Shown here piece by piece: positions 1 through 10,408 of a stretch of 64,000 bases of DNA (the stretch's first letter is position 1; each line of letters opens with the position of its first letter). The stretch is from Locusta migratoria (taxonomy: Eukaryota; Arthropoda; Insecta; Orthoptera; Acrididae). The stretch covers positions 309,759,270 through 309,823,269 of the forward strand of contig CM048744.1 in the NCBI GenBank assembly GCA_026315105.1. Reading direction: 5' to 3'. Both the position numbers and the translations under genes were made by a program. Under the pieces are notes generated by a model. It made no database searches. It was given only the letters and a program-made list of their open reading frames with translations, and was not told the origin of the DNA.

Positions 1-163
1 TGCGGTGCGGGCGGCCGTTCGCCGACGAGGATTTGAGTCCTCCCTCGGGAATGGATATTTGTGTTGTCCTTAACATAAGTTACAGTAAGTTCGTGTAAGT
101 AGTTTGTAAGCGTAGGGACTAAAAACCAACGTAGTTAAATCCATTAGATTTACAAACATTTTA
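1..163 (+). repeat. tRNA-derived SINE, truncated by window edge
   Basis: The window opens inside a SINE. A degenerate B-box (ttcg-type, here 'gatttgagtcctccctcgg') is followed by the tail found in all other copies: 'tggatatttgtg', 'gtagtttgtaag', a decayed 'gggact' and a final 'tttacaaacat'. RNA polymerase III transcription from the tRNA-like head is the family norm. The start of the head lies outside the window, so length and TSD cannot be read. Confidence 0.8.
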
Positions 164-639
164 ACTATCTGTACCAATCTTCACACGTTTTACAGCTGAA
201 GAGCGTGGTACTTAATAGTAATAGAAAATGAATTACCGCACAAAGTGCTTAGTTGCATAAAAATTATCCTCACAAAAATTAATGAAGTGACCGCTGTCTA
301 ATCTCGATCTCTTTGAACGAGTTTCAACCACATTTTTCGCATTTGTCAATGTTTCGAAAGTGCAAAAATAAATTTCTAGAGTTTTGAAGATGTATTTGTA
401 CAGTCCGGTAATACGCAATATTTGCATACCATTTTCAGACAATACATCACTGTCAGTGAATTTTACAGTAGCATCTTGCCAGTTGATGTCACAGGCATCA
501 CATGACTCATGTGGAGCATTTTAGCAGGATTTTAAATTATTTGATTATTTCCCCTAAATCCAAGAGGAAAGAAAGCATGTTATGGGTATACGATGACATA
601 ATTAACTATTTAAGACGACTTTCAAAAATCATTACAAAA
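164..639. other. No recognisable feature
   Basis: AT-rich sequence between the opening SINE and a Tc1 relic. The open frames here (69 and 108 codons) show no motif or family resemblance that I can name. Confidence 0.5.
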
Positions 640-1195
640 CCCTATTACTCATTTTACAGATCAACATCTCACGCGGTACCTTCGTACCAGGTGCCAATCC
701 ATGCTGAAACACCCATATTAGTACATGAAGTAACTTCCGCGGTCGGCAATAAAGGCGATGATTCTGGCATCCATTCGACCATACAGATGGCGAATACTCT
801 GTTGCAATACTCGACCTGTTCACGTTGATCTGCAAGAGTTGTGGGTTGACGAATCGCACAGTCAGTTGTAGTCCCACCAAATCCCACACTTGCTCTATGG
901 GTGAAGCCCGGTGATCGTGATGGCCATGGAAGTTGTTGCACGTATAGCAGAGCACGTTGAGTTTCACATGTAGTGTGTAGGCGAGCGTTAACCCTATTGG
1001 AAGAACACATCACTTTCCTGTTACAAGAATGGCTACGTAACATGCCTTTCAAAACATCCTGCTCGTACCGAGCGCTGGTCACCAAAGGTGAACGGCGGTT
1101 GTAGCTTGTGTGGGTATGTCTTGGACGATTGTGCTCCACGAAACGGCTATCACCAGGTTTACGTAGTATTTGCAAACGACTATCGGTCAAGCCAC
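640..1195 (-). mobile_element. Tc1-like transposase relic
   Basis: Read on the minus strand, two overlapping frames carry pieces typical of Tc1-type DDE transposases: 'YNRRSPLV' followed by a segment like 'ARYEQDVL', then 'LPWPSRSPG', and in the neighbouring frame 'SPIEQVWDLVG'. The last pair corresponds to the conserved 'LPWPxRSPDLSPIEhvWD' block around the second and third catalytic residues. The block is split between frames, so at least one frameshift is present. Neither terminal inverted repeats nor the N-terminal helix-turn-helix is visible. A dead DNA transposon copy; an assignment to a different IS630/Tc1 lineage is possible. Confidence 0.7.
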
Positions 1196-1484
1196 ACGAT
1201 ACGGAGCTGAAATTTTAAATATAATCGATGCTTGCTCTCGCTTATGCATCGTTCCATGATAAAATCGATGATCCTGCACTGTTTTCGTACGCGTGTACCA
1301 CGAAGGCAGTCCAATTAGAAAAAGTACCGGTATTTAAGAACAGAGCCATAGAGCGTCACTAATTATAATTTTATTGCACTCAGAATTGCAAAAAAGGTGG
1401 AAAATGCAAAAATCCGCCCGTACCCCGGACAAAGAGATAGAAAAGATGACATGTCCGGATTAATCCGGACGTCTGGTCACCCTG
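1196..1484. other. No recognisable feature
   Basis: Short AT-rich interval. Stops in all frames and no repeat copy from elsewhere in this window. Confidence 0.4.
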
Positions 1485-2156
1485 TAAACGAGCAATTAAA
1501 CGGAATGGACAGTGTCTTGAAAGTAGGTGGTAATATGAACATTAACAAGAGCAAAACATGGTAATGGAATGTAGGCAGTGTTGAAATAATTACAGTACGT
1601 AACGGGACGATGAAAACAGAAGAGGAGTTTCGTTATTTGGACAGCAATTTTTTTTTTTAATTGCTGAAGTAAAGAAGATATAAAATGCAGTATGGCAATG
1701 GGAAGGAAAGAGTTTCTGAATTTTCCAAAATTAAATTAAATGTTAGGAAGTCCTTTCCACAAGCATTTGTCTGTGTAGCATTATACGGGTGTGATACTTT
1801 GACGATATGGAGTACCGAAAAAAAGATTGATATAAGCTACCGACGAATGCTGAAGATCAGCTGGGTGGATCGCGTAACGGATGAGGAGGTGCTGAACAGA
1901 ATTGGAGAGAAAAGAAATTTCAGGTAGACCTTGACTGAAAGAATGGAATATTCTGAGTCATCAAGAAATTGTCAATTTACCATTGGAGGGAAGTGAAGTA
2001 AAAATCGCAGAAGGAGACCAAGAGAAGAGTGCGGCAACCAGGTTCAAAAGAATATAGGTTGCCGTTCTTATTCAGAGAGGAAGAGGCTTGCACTGAACAG
2101 AATAGTATGGAGAGTTGCACGAAACCAGTCTGAAGACCAAATCGACAAGAACATTT
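1485..2156 (+). mobile_element. RTE-like LINE, 3' fragment of reverse transcriptase ORF
   Basis: Degenerate copy of the same LINE family seen at 2515-4064 and 39386-40604. Recognisable pieces are 'NGMDSVLK...NINKSKT', 'ALYGCDTLTIW', 'YRRMLKISWVDRVTDEEVL' and 'RIGEKRNF'. These lie downstream of the reverse transcriptase (RT) active site. The 3' end shows the family terminus ('ccagtctgaagacca'), so this is a 5'-truncated insertion. Several frameshifts and stops make it non-coding. The clade call (RTE-like) rests on remembered resemblance. Confidence 0.75.
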
Positions 2157-2464
2157 CTTCAAAATTGAAACGCCAAGATCGCAAAATACATATTTTATAA
2201 AGACCGGTTTCAGTGGGCTATGCCACCATCTGTTCATATCAAATTTTATTAGTTGGTCAACTTTTTTTTTTAAGGGGATTAAATAGTACGTGTAACGTAG
2301 CACTTAGTCTAAATATAAAAATACATCAGTTAAAACATCAACAGTTTGTAAGAGTCTCCAATTTTTACATAAGATGACCAACTTGAAAACTTTGATATGG
2401 CTACTGAAACCGGTCCTCATAAAATAAATAAGTATTTTTTAATCGTGGCTTTTCACTTTTCAAG
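2157..2464. repeat. Foldback (inverted-arm) element with hammerhead-like remnant
   Basis: The left arm (about 2157-2262) and right arm (about 2366-2464) are imperfect inverted copies of each other, each containing 'gaccggtttcagt' or its complement. Read on the minus strand, the left arm has a short stem GTGGC/GCC(C)AC followed by 'TGAAACCGGTC'. That matches the GAAA + two-base-pair stem III + GUC cleavage triplet of a hammerhead, but the upstream CTGANGA block is not preserved. The general plan matches the foldbacks at 4819-5215 and 27387-27793. I find no clear TSD. Confidence 0.55.
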
Positions 2465-2514
2465 ATTATTAATCTGTCAGATCGCCTCCACAACCTGTGA
2501 TGTCAGGTAATGTC

Positions 2515-4064
2515 ACCATTTGTAACAGTGGTGGAAGCATTGAAGAAATGGAGATTAGTAGCTGAACCCCTTTATCTGGAAGAAGATTACTTCAAGAAAT
2601 TTGGAAAGAAGGCAACACAACACTGAAGAAAATGTCTCTATATGTTGGTGAATTTTGGGAAGCCTCCGTGATCGCAGAACGCTGAAAGATTTATGTCGAA
2701 ACAATGCCCCTGGAATAGATGATATTCCGTCTGAACTGCTGATTTCGTTAGGAGAGCCAGTCATGAACAAATTGTTCCACCTGTTATGCAAGATGTATGA
2801 GACACGGGAAATACCCTCAGACTTCAAGAAGAATGTAGTAATTCTAATTCCAAAGAAATCAACTGCAGGGAAATGTGAAAATTACAGAACTATCATTTTA
2901 ATAAATCATAGCTGAAAAATATTAACACGAATTATTTACAGACGAATGGAAAAACTTGTGGAATCCAACCTTGGGGAAGATCAGTTTGGATTTAGGATAA
3001 ATGTAAAAACACAGGAGGCTATACTCACATTACGACTTACCTTAGAAGACAGGCTAAGGGAAGGCAAACCTACGTTTTTAGCATTTGTAGATTTGGAGAA
3101 AGTTTTTGACAATGTCGACTGGAATAAACTCTCTCAAATCCTGAAGGTAACAGAGGGAAAATATAGGGAGGGAAGACTTATTTCAACCTATAAAAAACAG
3201 ACAGCGGTTATTAGAGTCGAAGGGCATGAAAGGGTCGCAGAGGTTGGGAAGGGAATAAGAGAGGGATGTAGCCTTTCCCCAATGTTGTTCATTCTGTACG
3301 TTGAGTAAGCATTGAAGGAATGCAAGGAGAAATTTGGAGAGGGAACTAAAGTTCAGGGAGAAGAAATAAAAACTTTACAGTTTGCCGATGACATAGTGAT
3401 TCTGTCAGAGACCGGTAAGAATCTGGAGGAGCAATTGAAAGAAATGGACAGTGTCTTGAAAAGAGGGTATAAGATGAACATCAACAAGAGTAAAACAAGG
3501 ATAATGAAATGTAGCATCAGAAAGTCAGGCAATGCTAAAGGAATTAGATTACGTAATGAGACAATAAAAGTAGTAGATGAGTTTTGTTACTTCTGTTGGC
3601 CGAAGTAAAGAAGATATAAAATTCAGAATAGCTATGGGAAGAAAAGCGTTTCTTCAAGAAGCGAAATTTGTTGACATCCAATATTAATTTAAATATTAGG
3701 AAGTCCTTTTTGGAAGCATTCGTCTGGAGTGTAGCGTTGTATGGGAGTGAAACGTGGACGGTAAGGAGTTCTAAAAGATGATAGAAACTTTTGAAATGTG
3801 GTGCCACAGACGAATGATGAAAATTAGATGGGTAGAACATGTAACTAATGAGGAGGTGCTTAATCGAATTGGGGAGAAAAGGAGTTTCTGGCATATCCTA
3901 AGAGAAGGGAAAGATTGTTGGAACACATTCTGAGACATCAAGGAATTGTCAATTTAGCATTAGAAGGAAGTGTGTAGGATAAAAATTGTGGAGGGAGACC
4001 GAGGGACGAATACAGTAAGATGAAGAGACTTGCACAGGACAACCACAACAACAACCGTGGTCGT
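2515..4064 (+). mobile_element. RTE-like LINE, RT domain, broken
   Basis: A longer but dead copy of the LINE. In order: 'NAPGIDDIPSELL' (fingers), 'YRTIILINHS' (degenerate RT block), 'DQFGFR', 'LAFVDLEKVFDNVDW' (catalytic Asp block A), 'GCSLSPMLFILYVE' (block B'), 'LQFADDIVILSE' (FADD box, the other two catalytic Asp), then the thumb region to about 3608. After 3600 it is shattered by frameshifts. The 3' end is the (ACA)n-type terminus near 4060. In-frame stops occur near 2913 and 3306. Family function: target-primed reverse transcription of its own RNA. Confidence 0.85.
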
Positions 4065-4079
4065 TGAGAAATAGTTAAT

Positions 4080-4392
4080 GGCGATAGGAATGGAGATTTG
4101 GAGATGTAGCTGCAAATTAAGAAGAAGGGACAAAATAAGATACGTAGTACAGTACTTGAAGAACACATGACAGTCACGAAGAATAGTGTAGACACACTCC
4201 TAACATGGTATGGTCACCTCAGGAGAATACCAGGTGAAAAATGGTAGAAGGCCACTGGAGACCCCCACAACTCAGAGGAAGGCTCCAGATGAATTGGAAC
4301 AAGGGAACGAGGCTTTCAGGAAGAGCCATGAAACGAGAGGACTGCCACATGCTGTAGGAAACTCACAAAAAGAAGAAAAACAGTTGGTGTCC
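4080..4392 (+). mobile_element. LINE ORF2 C-terminal fragment (different family)
   Basis: Follows the RTE terminus directly. Pieces such as 'RRRDKIR', 'WYGHV'-like 'HGMVTSGEYQ' and 'GRRPLE..TQRKAPDE' resemble the C-terminal 'rLrWyGHv.RM' and 'GRRRRGRP..W' tail of LINE ORF2 proteins. There are many substitutions and frame changes, so this is a molecular fossil. The family is unresolved. Confidence 0.5.
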
Positions 4393-4588
4393 TTTTGTGT
4401 TTGCTATTTTCTTATAATAAATGCTGGGATCTCAGTTTGACCGTGCAGAACGTGGTCTTAGGCGTCATGCTACGGACTGGGCGGGCCGCGGTGGAGTATC
4501 TGAGCGGTCTAAAACACCTCGCTGCGGAGCGCGCGATTGCTCGCTGCGGAGGTTCGAGTCCTCCCTGGGGCATGAGTGTGTGTGTGTG

Positions 4589-4785
4589 CAACAGCACCTA
4601 GAAGACAAGGCCTTACAACAGGCCGTGCCTACGTCACACCTAGAGGCCCCGGCCGTCATCTGACTGGCCGGCCGCTGCGCGGCGGTAGGCGTGCCCCAGC
4701 GGCCAGCCAGTGAGGTGGCGGCCGGGGCCTCTAAGTGTGACGTAGGCACGGCCTGTTGTGAGGCCTTGTCTTCTAGGTGCTGTTG
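4589..4785. mobile_element. Near-perfect palindromic MITE (197 bp)
   Basis: The element starts 'caacagcacctag' and ends 'ctaggtgctgttg'. Its arms of about 67 bp (4589-4655 and 4717-4785) pair with few mismatches around a GC-rich centre ('ggccggccgctgcgcggc'). It interrupts the SINE, whose flanks 'gtgtgtgtg' and 'gtgtgtatg' could be a 9-bp duplication, although the microsatellite makes that ambiguous. No coding capacity. The superfamily is unknown; an 8-9 bp duplication would suit hAT or Mutator-type MITEs. Confidence 0.75.
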
Positions 4786-4818
4786 GTGTGTATGTTTGTC
4801 CGTAGGTTAGTTTATCTA

Positions 4819-5215
4819 ATTGCAGAACGACATGTTGACCATAGCTGTTTATTAATTCTCAATGCTACCGGTTTCGGTTATTTACCATTGTCAAGCGTTA
4901 GCAGAGATTAGCTAATGGCTGAACATGTCGAAATACAAAAATACAAAATTATAACACAAGTATTCGTTGTCATTGCTAAGCTATTGCCACAGTGGCTGAC
5001 TGCTATAGCCACTGTGACAATAGCTTGAGCATTGACAACGAATACTTGTGTTATAATTTTGTATTTCGATATGTTCAGCTATTAGCTAATCTCTGCTAAC
5101 GCTTGACAATGGTAAATAACCGAAACCGGTAGCATTGAGGATTAATAAACAGCTATGGTCAACATGTCGTTCTGCAATTATCTGAAAGCTGTTATGCTCC
5201 ATCTATTCACCTTTC
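4819..5215. mobile_element. Foldback element with 12-bp TSD (PLE-like miniature)
   Basis: Two long inverted arms (about 4819-4995 and 5000-5180) contain 'accgaaaccggtagc' and its complement, followed on the right by a 35-bp unpaired tail (5181-5215). It is bounded by exact copies of 'ttagtttatcta' at 4807-4818 and 5216-5227, so the insertion limits are certain. Each arm carries a degenerate hammerhead-like core. The plan (inverted arms, short one-sided tail, TSD) is shared with 27387-27793 and with the PLE at 22876-25383. I infer mobilisation by PLE machinery. Confidence 0.8.
5101..5135 (+). ncRNA. Degenerate hammerhead-ribozyme-like core
   Basis: The order is TTGACAA (5103-5109; canonical CTGANGA would be needed), then T, GGT/ACC stem, GAAA (5122-5125), C-CG-G (two-base-pair stem III) and a GTA cleavage triplet, followed by GC that can pair with GC upstream. 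The C3 and G8 positions of the core are changed, and G8 is catalytic in known hammerheads. This copy is probably inactive. Confidence 0.3.
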
Positions 5216-5287
5216 TTAGTTTATCTAGGTTTAAGTAGTTAGTAAGCTACGGACTGATGATCACGCAGTTTGGTCCAATACACTTTT

Positions 5288-5396
5288 TTGGACCGGGCAG
5301 CCATTCCTGTGGAGATCCGAATCATCCTTCGGGCATGGGGGTGTGTGTAGTTTGTAAGTTTTGGGACTGATGACTCTGGCATTTGGACTTTGAACG
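5288..5396 (+). repeat. SINE fragment with internal deletion
   Basis: A second, shorter SINE piece directly after the split SINE: 'ccgaatcatccttcgggcatggg' in place of the B box, then 'gtagtttgtaag' and 'gggactgatgact'. The stretch between head and tail is deleted relative to other copies. Confidence 0.65.
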
Positions 5397-5463
5397 ATTT
5401 TTGGCTATTCACACAGTGTCAGAGCATTGGCATCTCTAGGACCAAAACTTATTGGTGTTGCAG

Positions 5464-5709
5464 TGGTGCCGCTGGGAGCTGGATCTGGCGTCGAGCAAGG
5501 TGCACCACCTGGTGCTGCTGGAACTGGAGCGTCTGGAGCGGTCGCGACTGCCCCGCCACCTGCGCTACCTGATGGACACCAGGACCTACCTGGAGTGGCC
5601 GGCGCAGCAGCGCGCCCAGGCCGCCAAGTGGAAGCAGCTCAGGGCCGTGCTCTGCGAGCACCGTGAACAGGTGTCCACTGCCGAAGAGGGGGAGGCGAGG
5701 CCGTCCTAG
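5464..5709 (+). CDS. Candidate 3'-terminal host exon, unknown protein
   Basis: An 81-codon open frame runs from a good splice-acceptor sequence (ending 'ttggtgttgcag' at 5463) to a TAG stop at 5707-5709. Composition departs sharply from the surroundings: very GC-rich with C/G at most third positions (ctg, gcc, cgc), as in host coding sequence. The peptide is charged and helical-looking ('LLELERLERSRLPRHLRY', 'MDTRTYLEWP', 'AAKWKQLRAVLCEHREQ'), with no signal peptide or membrane segment. I do not recognise the family. No upstream exon is visible in the window, and the ATG at 5452 lies before the acceptor. It could be a real last exon, a retrocopy fragment or chance; the codon bias argues against chance. 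Confidence 0.5.
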   Translation, partial: WCRWELDLASSKVHHLVLLELERLERSRLPRHLRYLMDTRTYLEWPAQQRAQAAKWKQLRAVLCEHREQVSTAEEGEARPS

Positions 5710-5744
5710 TACCAGCTACACTGCACTGGGCTCCTGTCCGCTCC

Positions 5745-6042
<298 letters not shown>

Positions 6043-6546
6043 AAGAAGGGGGGGGGAGAATAAAACCAGATGCCCTTCCTTTACTACCGGTATTGTAGGG
6101 AACTGCCGTAGCTGATGCATCCAGGGTTCAAGGCTGCGAGTGTCCAATACCTAAAGGATTTTCGCTCTGCAGTACAAGATGTCTTCGTTTCCTCCTCCAT
6201 ATTTGCCTGCTTAGACATCTAACGAGACAGTCTACAGTGGTGATCTAGCTCGATACGACTCATGCCACAGCCCCATGTTTTGCATCACTCACCAAACACT
6301 AACTATGTGATATTGTATACTACTGAATCGTTATTTATAAAGTAAATGCCTGAATTTTTTCTAATTATTATTATTATTATTTTCCCGGACCCTTGTTTCC
6401 TATCACCTCTATCCTTCTCTCTAAAAGCGAAACATTCCATAGGTAAGATCGCTCTTGCTAATGTATTTTAGATCGTTTTCAGCATTTTTTTTTTTTTTCA
6501 TTCTGTAAAACAAATTACCCGTACATTGAATTAATCTACCATCCCT
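6043..6546. other. No recognisable feature
   Basis: Low-complexity AT-rich DNA with a short (ATT)n at about 6367-6383 and a poly-T run near 6486. No coding or repeat-family match seen. Confidence 0.4.
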
Positions 6547-7335
6547 CTCGTTGGACCACATCAACAGCATCCATGACAAAAGCAATTTCACGTTGGATGT
6601 AGAGAGAGATGGTGCCCTGCCGTTCCTTTACTTACTTCTCAGGCGCAAAACAAATGGATGCCTTAGTCATAGTGTCTATCGGAAACCCACCCACTCTGAC
6701 CTGTATCCGCACGCTACGAGTCACCACCACCCATTGCAAAAACGATTTGCTCTAAGGAAGCTGGTGCACAGAGCAGAAGTGGTCTCGGACAGTGAACATC
6801 TGCAGAAGGAACTGAGCCACTTACGGGAAGTGTTTAAGAAAAATGGATACAGCAACCGCCAGATAACACAAGCCCTCCATCCGAAGACTCCAAGCAGGAG
6901 ACCGTCGAGGAGGATACAAAGAAGCTTGCATTTTTGCCGTTTTGTGGCTCGGTAACGACACGGTCTCCACGCCTCCTACAAAATGGCGACAGATGATGAG
7001 ACCTGTGAAATATGATCTAGGCCTTAGAACGCAGGTGTGTAAAAGATACCGTAGGGGTGTGGACAGTTCTACATCGGACAGACAGTGCGCAATATTGATT
7101 AGCGCTGTATTGAACGTGAAAGATGTTTCCGCCTGCGTTATCCCGAGAAATCCGCAATTGCGGAGCACGCTCTAGAAAACAAACACCGCGTTGATTTCGA
7201 GGATACATCAGTCATTACCAGAACAAATACTTTCTGGGATAGCGTAATAAAAGAGGCTATCGAAATCAAAATACCTGAAAATTTTCTTAATAAAGACGGC
7301 GGTTTGCAGCTGAGCACAGCTTGGGAGCCGTGTAC
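6547..7335 (+). mobile_element. Penelope-like element fragment (thumb to GIY-YIG)
   Basis: The 6551-6955 frame reads 'GALPFLYLLLRRKTNGCLSH', 'SVYRKPTHSDLYPHA' and 'FKKNGYSNRQI', which is the RT thumb/linker of PLEs. After a frameshift, 7035-7100 encodes a GIY-YIG endonuclease motif with two stops ('GV*KIP*GCGQFYIGQT'), followed by 'EKSAIAEHAL', 'FWDSVIKEAIEI' and 'LSTAWEP'. The RT catalytic half is missing, so it is 5'-truncated. In PLEs the RT and GIY-YIG domains together nick target DNA and copy the RNA. This copy is dead. Confidence 0.85.
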
Positions 7336-7559
7336 AAAATCCTGTCCACTCTGTGTGTCATCCAACGCTACATAACCAGTGAATCAACTGCGGATAGATG
7401 CTCCGCTTATGCGAAAGGTAAAAGACGACGAAGCAACATCGCAGAACAACAGCAAGATAAATTAGAGAAAATCGGGAAGAACATATTGGAAAAGTCGTTC
7501 ACGGTACAACAGTCCATTTTCTGAACAGTACTTAGTACAAATCCAAAACCAAGAAGAAA

Positions 7560-8200
7560 ACCACATGTAAGTAAACTAAGACGAGTATTTAGTTTATGCC
7601 GAAAAAGACAAATGTACTCAGAGAACGAATGTTATGGACACATGAAAGCAAGTTCAGTGTACACCCAAGTGATAGTCTCTCAAGGATGTGGAGGTAGAAA
7701 TACACTGAGAAGGAACCTAAAACTATGTCTACAGCGAAACATGGAGGCAACAGTGTAATGGTATGAGGATGTACGGCGTCAAGTGATGTACTCAGCTAGA
7801 TTTTATTTGTGGGAAACGTACAAGTATGTTTCTAACAATATACTATGACATCAACACCACAGAAGCGCTCAAAAACTAAATAATGGTAGTAATTCTTATT
7901 TCCAATAAAACAACAGTCCTAAGCAAACTTCAGAAGTTTCTAGGAAGTGGATCATCTACAAGTATAACATACCTCATACGCTGAAAACACTACCTAAATA
8001 ATTTAGATTGAATTCGCTCGAGAACATTAGGCAACAATTTCAAGATATTATAAGCAAAAACCACATCACAAGTAACACACTGAAATACATTTTTCTCCAG
8101 GAATGGCAATAATGTGGATGTAAAATTAGTCAGAAGGTACGTAAATTAAATGCCAAAGAATGCCAAAGAATTTTAAAAGAAAGTTGTTGTGATAACAAGT
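7560..8200 (+). mobile_element. Tc1-like transposase relic
   Basis: Translated pieces in shifting frames follow Tc1 order: 'ERMLWTHESKF' (first catalytic Asp/Glu region), 'KHGGNSVMV*GC' (the conserved KHGGgSVMVWGC block), then 'SLENIRQQFQDII' and 'LKYIFLQEW' near the C-terminus. Stops and indels throughout. No terminal repeats identified. Confidence 0.75.
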
Positions 8201-8517
8201 TTAATTGGGAACATTTTTGTGTGTTTAACGTAATTAATTTCATATGACATTAAAAATTAAATAAATGTTTGTTAAAACAGAAGACATTAGATTAATTTAC
8301 TGTTCATGTTTTGACGTTGAATATTAACTTTTAGCAGCATATAGATGACATTTGATAACTTTCGTCTGACTCTATACAAACATTACACGTTTATATTACC
8401 ACACCCCTTCGTTTTATCGATTTAAGAGTTATTCAGTGATGGTACTTTGGTCTGCGTTCCACCTACAAGTGTCATATGCATACACCTTTACCGGTTATTG
8501 TTAAGTATGATACTAAA
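8201..8517. other. No recognisable feature
   Basis: AT-rich spacer between the Tc1 and mariner relics. Nothing recognised. Confidence 0.4.
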
Positions 8518-9070
8518 AGGTGCGTCTGAAAAGTTCGTTGAATGTTCTCAGGAAGTATGGGAAACAAGAGTTACACATAAAATACCTTTACTGGACTTCA
8601 AAGTAATCCCTCTTTTTTCTTTAATCGGTGGTACAGCTGTTTGTCTGTAGAATCGCTCGAAGCAGTGGGGTCATGCGTTGTTGGATCTCTGCAACCGTTG
8701 CGAAGCTTAAGCCTTTGAGGGCTAATTCAACGCGGAGAAACAGAAAGAAGTTTGCCGGCGCCAAATCTGTAGAATGAGGAGGGTGTTGGAAGCTCAGTGA
8801 GCTTGCGTCTAGCGAGGAAGTTGAGCGCGTGGATGGTATTGTGAGGATGGGCGTTGTCGTGCAGTAAATTCCACTGTCCACTCCTGTACAGTTCTGGCCG
8901 AATTCGCCGTATGCGATGCAGCAGCAGCTTCAGAATTCCCCCGTAAATTCCCGCGTTGACAGGATGACCCTCGAGTACAGATTTATGATGGATCCATGCG
9001 TTCCAATTTGCAATGACACTGGTTTCACACTGACCCCTTTACCTGGGTCGCAGTGTATACCACCGTTTCA
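8518..9070 (-). mobile_element. mariner transposase relic
   Basis: On the minus strand, 8621-8881 encodes 'HPPHSTDLAPANFFLF' followed by 'ELALKGLSF', the mariner block 'PYSPDLAPADFFLF' that holds the last catalytic Asp. Upstream in another frame are 'LLHDNAHPHN' (second Asp block) and 'HHKSVLEGHPVNAG'. The element end near 8518 ('ggtgcgtctgaaaagttcg') looks like a mariner terminal repeat. The N-terminal half is lost where it meets the LINE at about 9075. Confidence 0.75.
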
Positions 9071-9078
9071 CTGATGTG

Positions 9079-10408
9079 GTTTGTATGATAGAGGGAACTT
9101 GTTGATGAATAACCGGACATCACCAGTTGGGATTTTTTGTGATCTCTCAAAGGCTTTTGATTGTATAAATCATGGGATTCTTCTAGATAAGCTTAAGTAT
9201 TGTGGCATGAGTGGGACAGTGCAGAAATGTTTTAAATCATACTTAACTGGAATAGTGCAGAATGTTGAAATAAGCAGTTCACATGATATAGATGAAACAA
9301 TTAATTCCTCTAACTGGGGAGTTATCAAAAATGGGGTCCCACAATGTAAGGTCTTGGATCCCTTGCTGTTCTTAATATATATTAATGACTTGTCATTCTA
9401 CATTCACGAAGATGTTAAGCTAGTACTTTTTGCTGGTGATAAAAGTATAGCTATCACCCCTGCAAAACAGGAATTAACGGATGAAATTATAAATGATATC
9501 TTTCAGAAAGTTATTAAGTGGTTCTCCACAAATGGACTCTTATTCAACTTTGATAAAACCCAGTATATACAGTTTCATACAGTAAATAGCATGGCACCAT
9601 TAATAAATTTAGACTTTGAACATAAATCTGTAGCTAAGGTAGAATATTGAAAATTGTTTGGTGTTTGCATTGACGAGGAACTGAATTGGAAGAAACATAT
9701 TGAAGATCTCCTGAAACGTTTCAGTTCAGCTACTTATGCCATCAGAGTCATTGAAAAATTTGGTGATATACATCTCAGTAAATTAGCTTACTACGCCTAT
9801 TTTCATTCATTGCTTTCATATGGGATCATATTCTGGGGCGATTCAACATTGAGTAAAAAAGTATTCATCGCACAAAAGCTTGTAATCAGAATAATTGCTG
9901 GAGCCCACTCAAGAGCATCCTGCAGACATTTATTTAGGGTTCTAGGGATCTTCACTGTAGCTTCACAATACGTATATTCACTCATGAAATTTCTTATTAA
10001 CAATCCGACCCAATTCTAAAGTAATAGAGTGTGCATAGCTACAACACTAGGAAAAAGGATGATATTCACTATTCAAGGTTAAATCTAAGTTTGGCTCAGA
10101 AACGGGTGAATTATCAAAAGTCTTTGGTCACTTAACAAGTAGCATCAACAGTCTGACAGATAGCCAACTAGTATTTAAAAAGAAATTAAAGGAATTTCTA
10201 AATGGCAACTCCTACGATGTAGATGAAGTTTTAGTTAAAACGTAAGTTTAAAAAAAAATTTAAATAAAAACTGCAAAAAATGTAATAGAAATCCTTAAAA
10301 TATTGATTGTCAAGTGTAGACAACATTTACTAGACTGACACGTTCCACATCATTACGAAATGTCGTGTATATGATCTATGGAACAAGTATTAATCTAATC
10401 TAATTTAA
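9079..10408 (+). mobile_element. Jockey/CR1-superfamily LINE, RT part and 3' end
   Basis: Two consecutive frames (9081-9650 and 9654-10019) separated by one stop. RT motifs: 'GIFCDLSKAFDCINHGILL' (block A Asp), 'GVPQCKVLDPLLFLIYINDL' (block B', normally QGSxLGPLLF), 'VLFAGDKSI' (active box, normally FADDT; both Asp are altered here), 'NFDKTQYI' and 'LFGVCIDEELNWKKHI'. Then 'AYYAYFHSLLSYGIIFWG' and the C-terminus 'RHLFRVLGIFTVASQYVYSL'. The 3' end near 10405 carries short TAATC repeats, a known style of LINE tail. It is 5'-truncated and inactive. Confidence 0.85.

Larger units (their letters stand above)
4450..5283 (+). repeat. tRNA-derived SINE split by two foldback insertions
   Basis: One SINE can be followed through two interruptions. 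The head (about 4450-4588) includes an A-box-like 'gtatctgagcgg' and the B box 'ggttcgagtcc'. A middle scrap lies at 4786-4818 and the tail at 5216-5283 ('gtaagctacggactgatgatc'). The first insertion (4589-4785) lies in the 'gtgtgtgtg' run after the B box. The second (4819-5215) has an exact 12-bp TSD. This head subfamily is closer to a true tRNA-Leu/Ser shape than the abundant young copies. Confidence 0.8.

Noticed and set aside
4395..4749. Several overlapping open frames on both strands with Arg/Pro/Cys-rich peptides
   Set aside because: They lie across a SINE head and a palindromic MITE; GC-rich repeats give long stop-free frames by chance.
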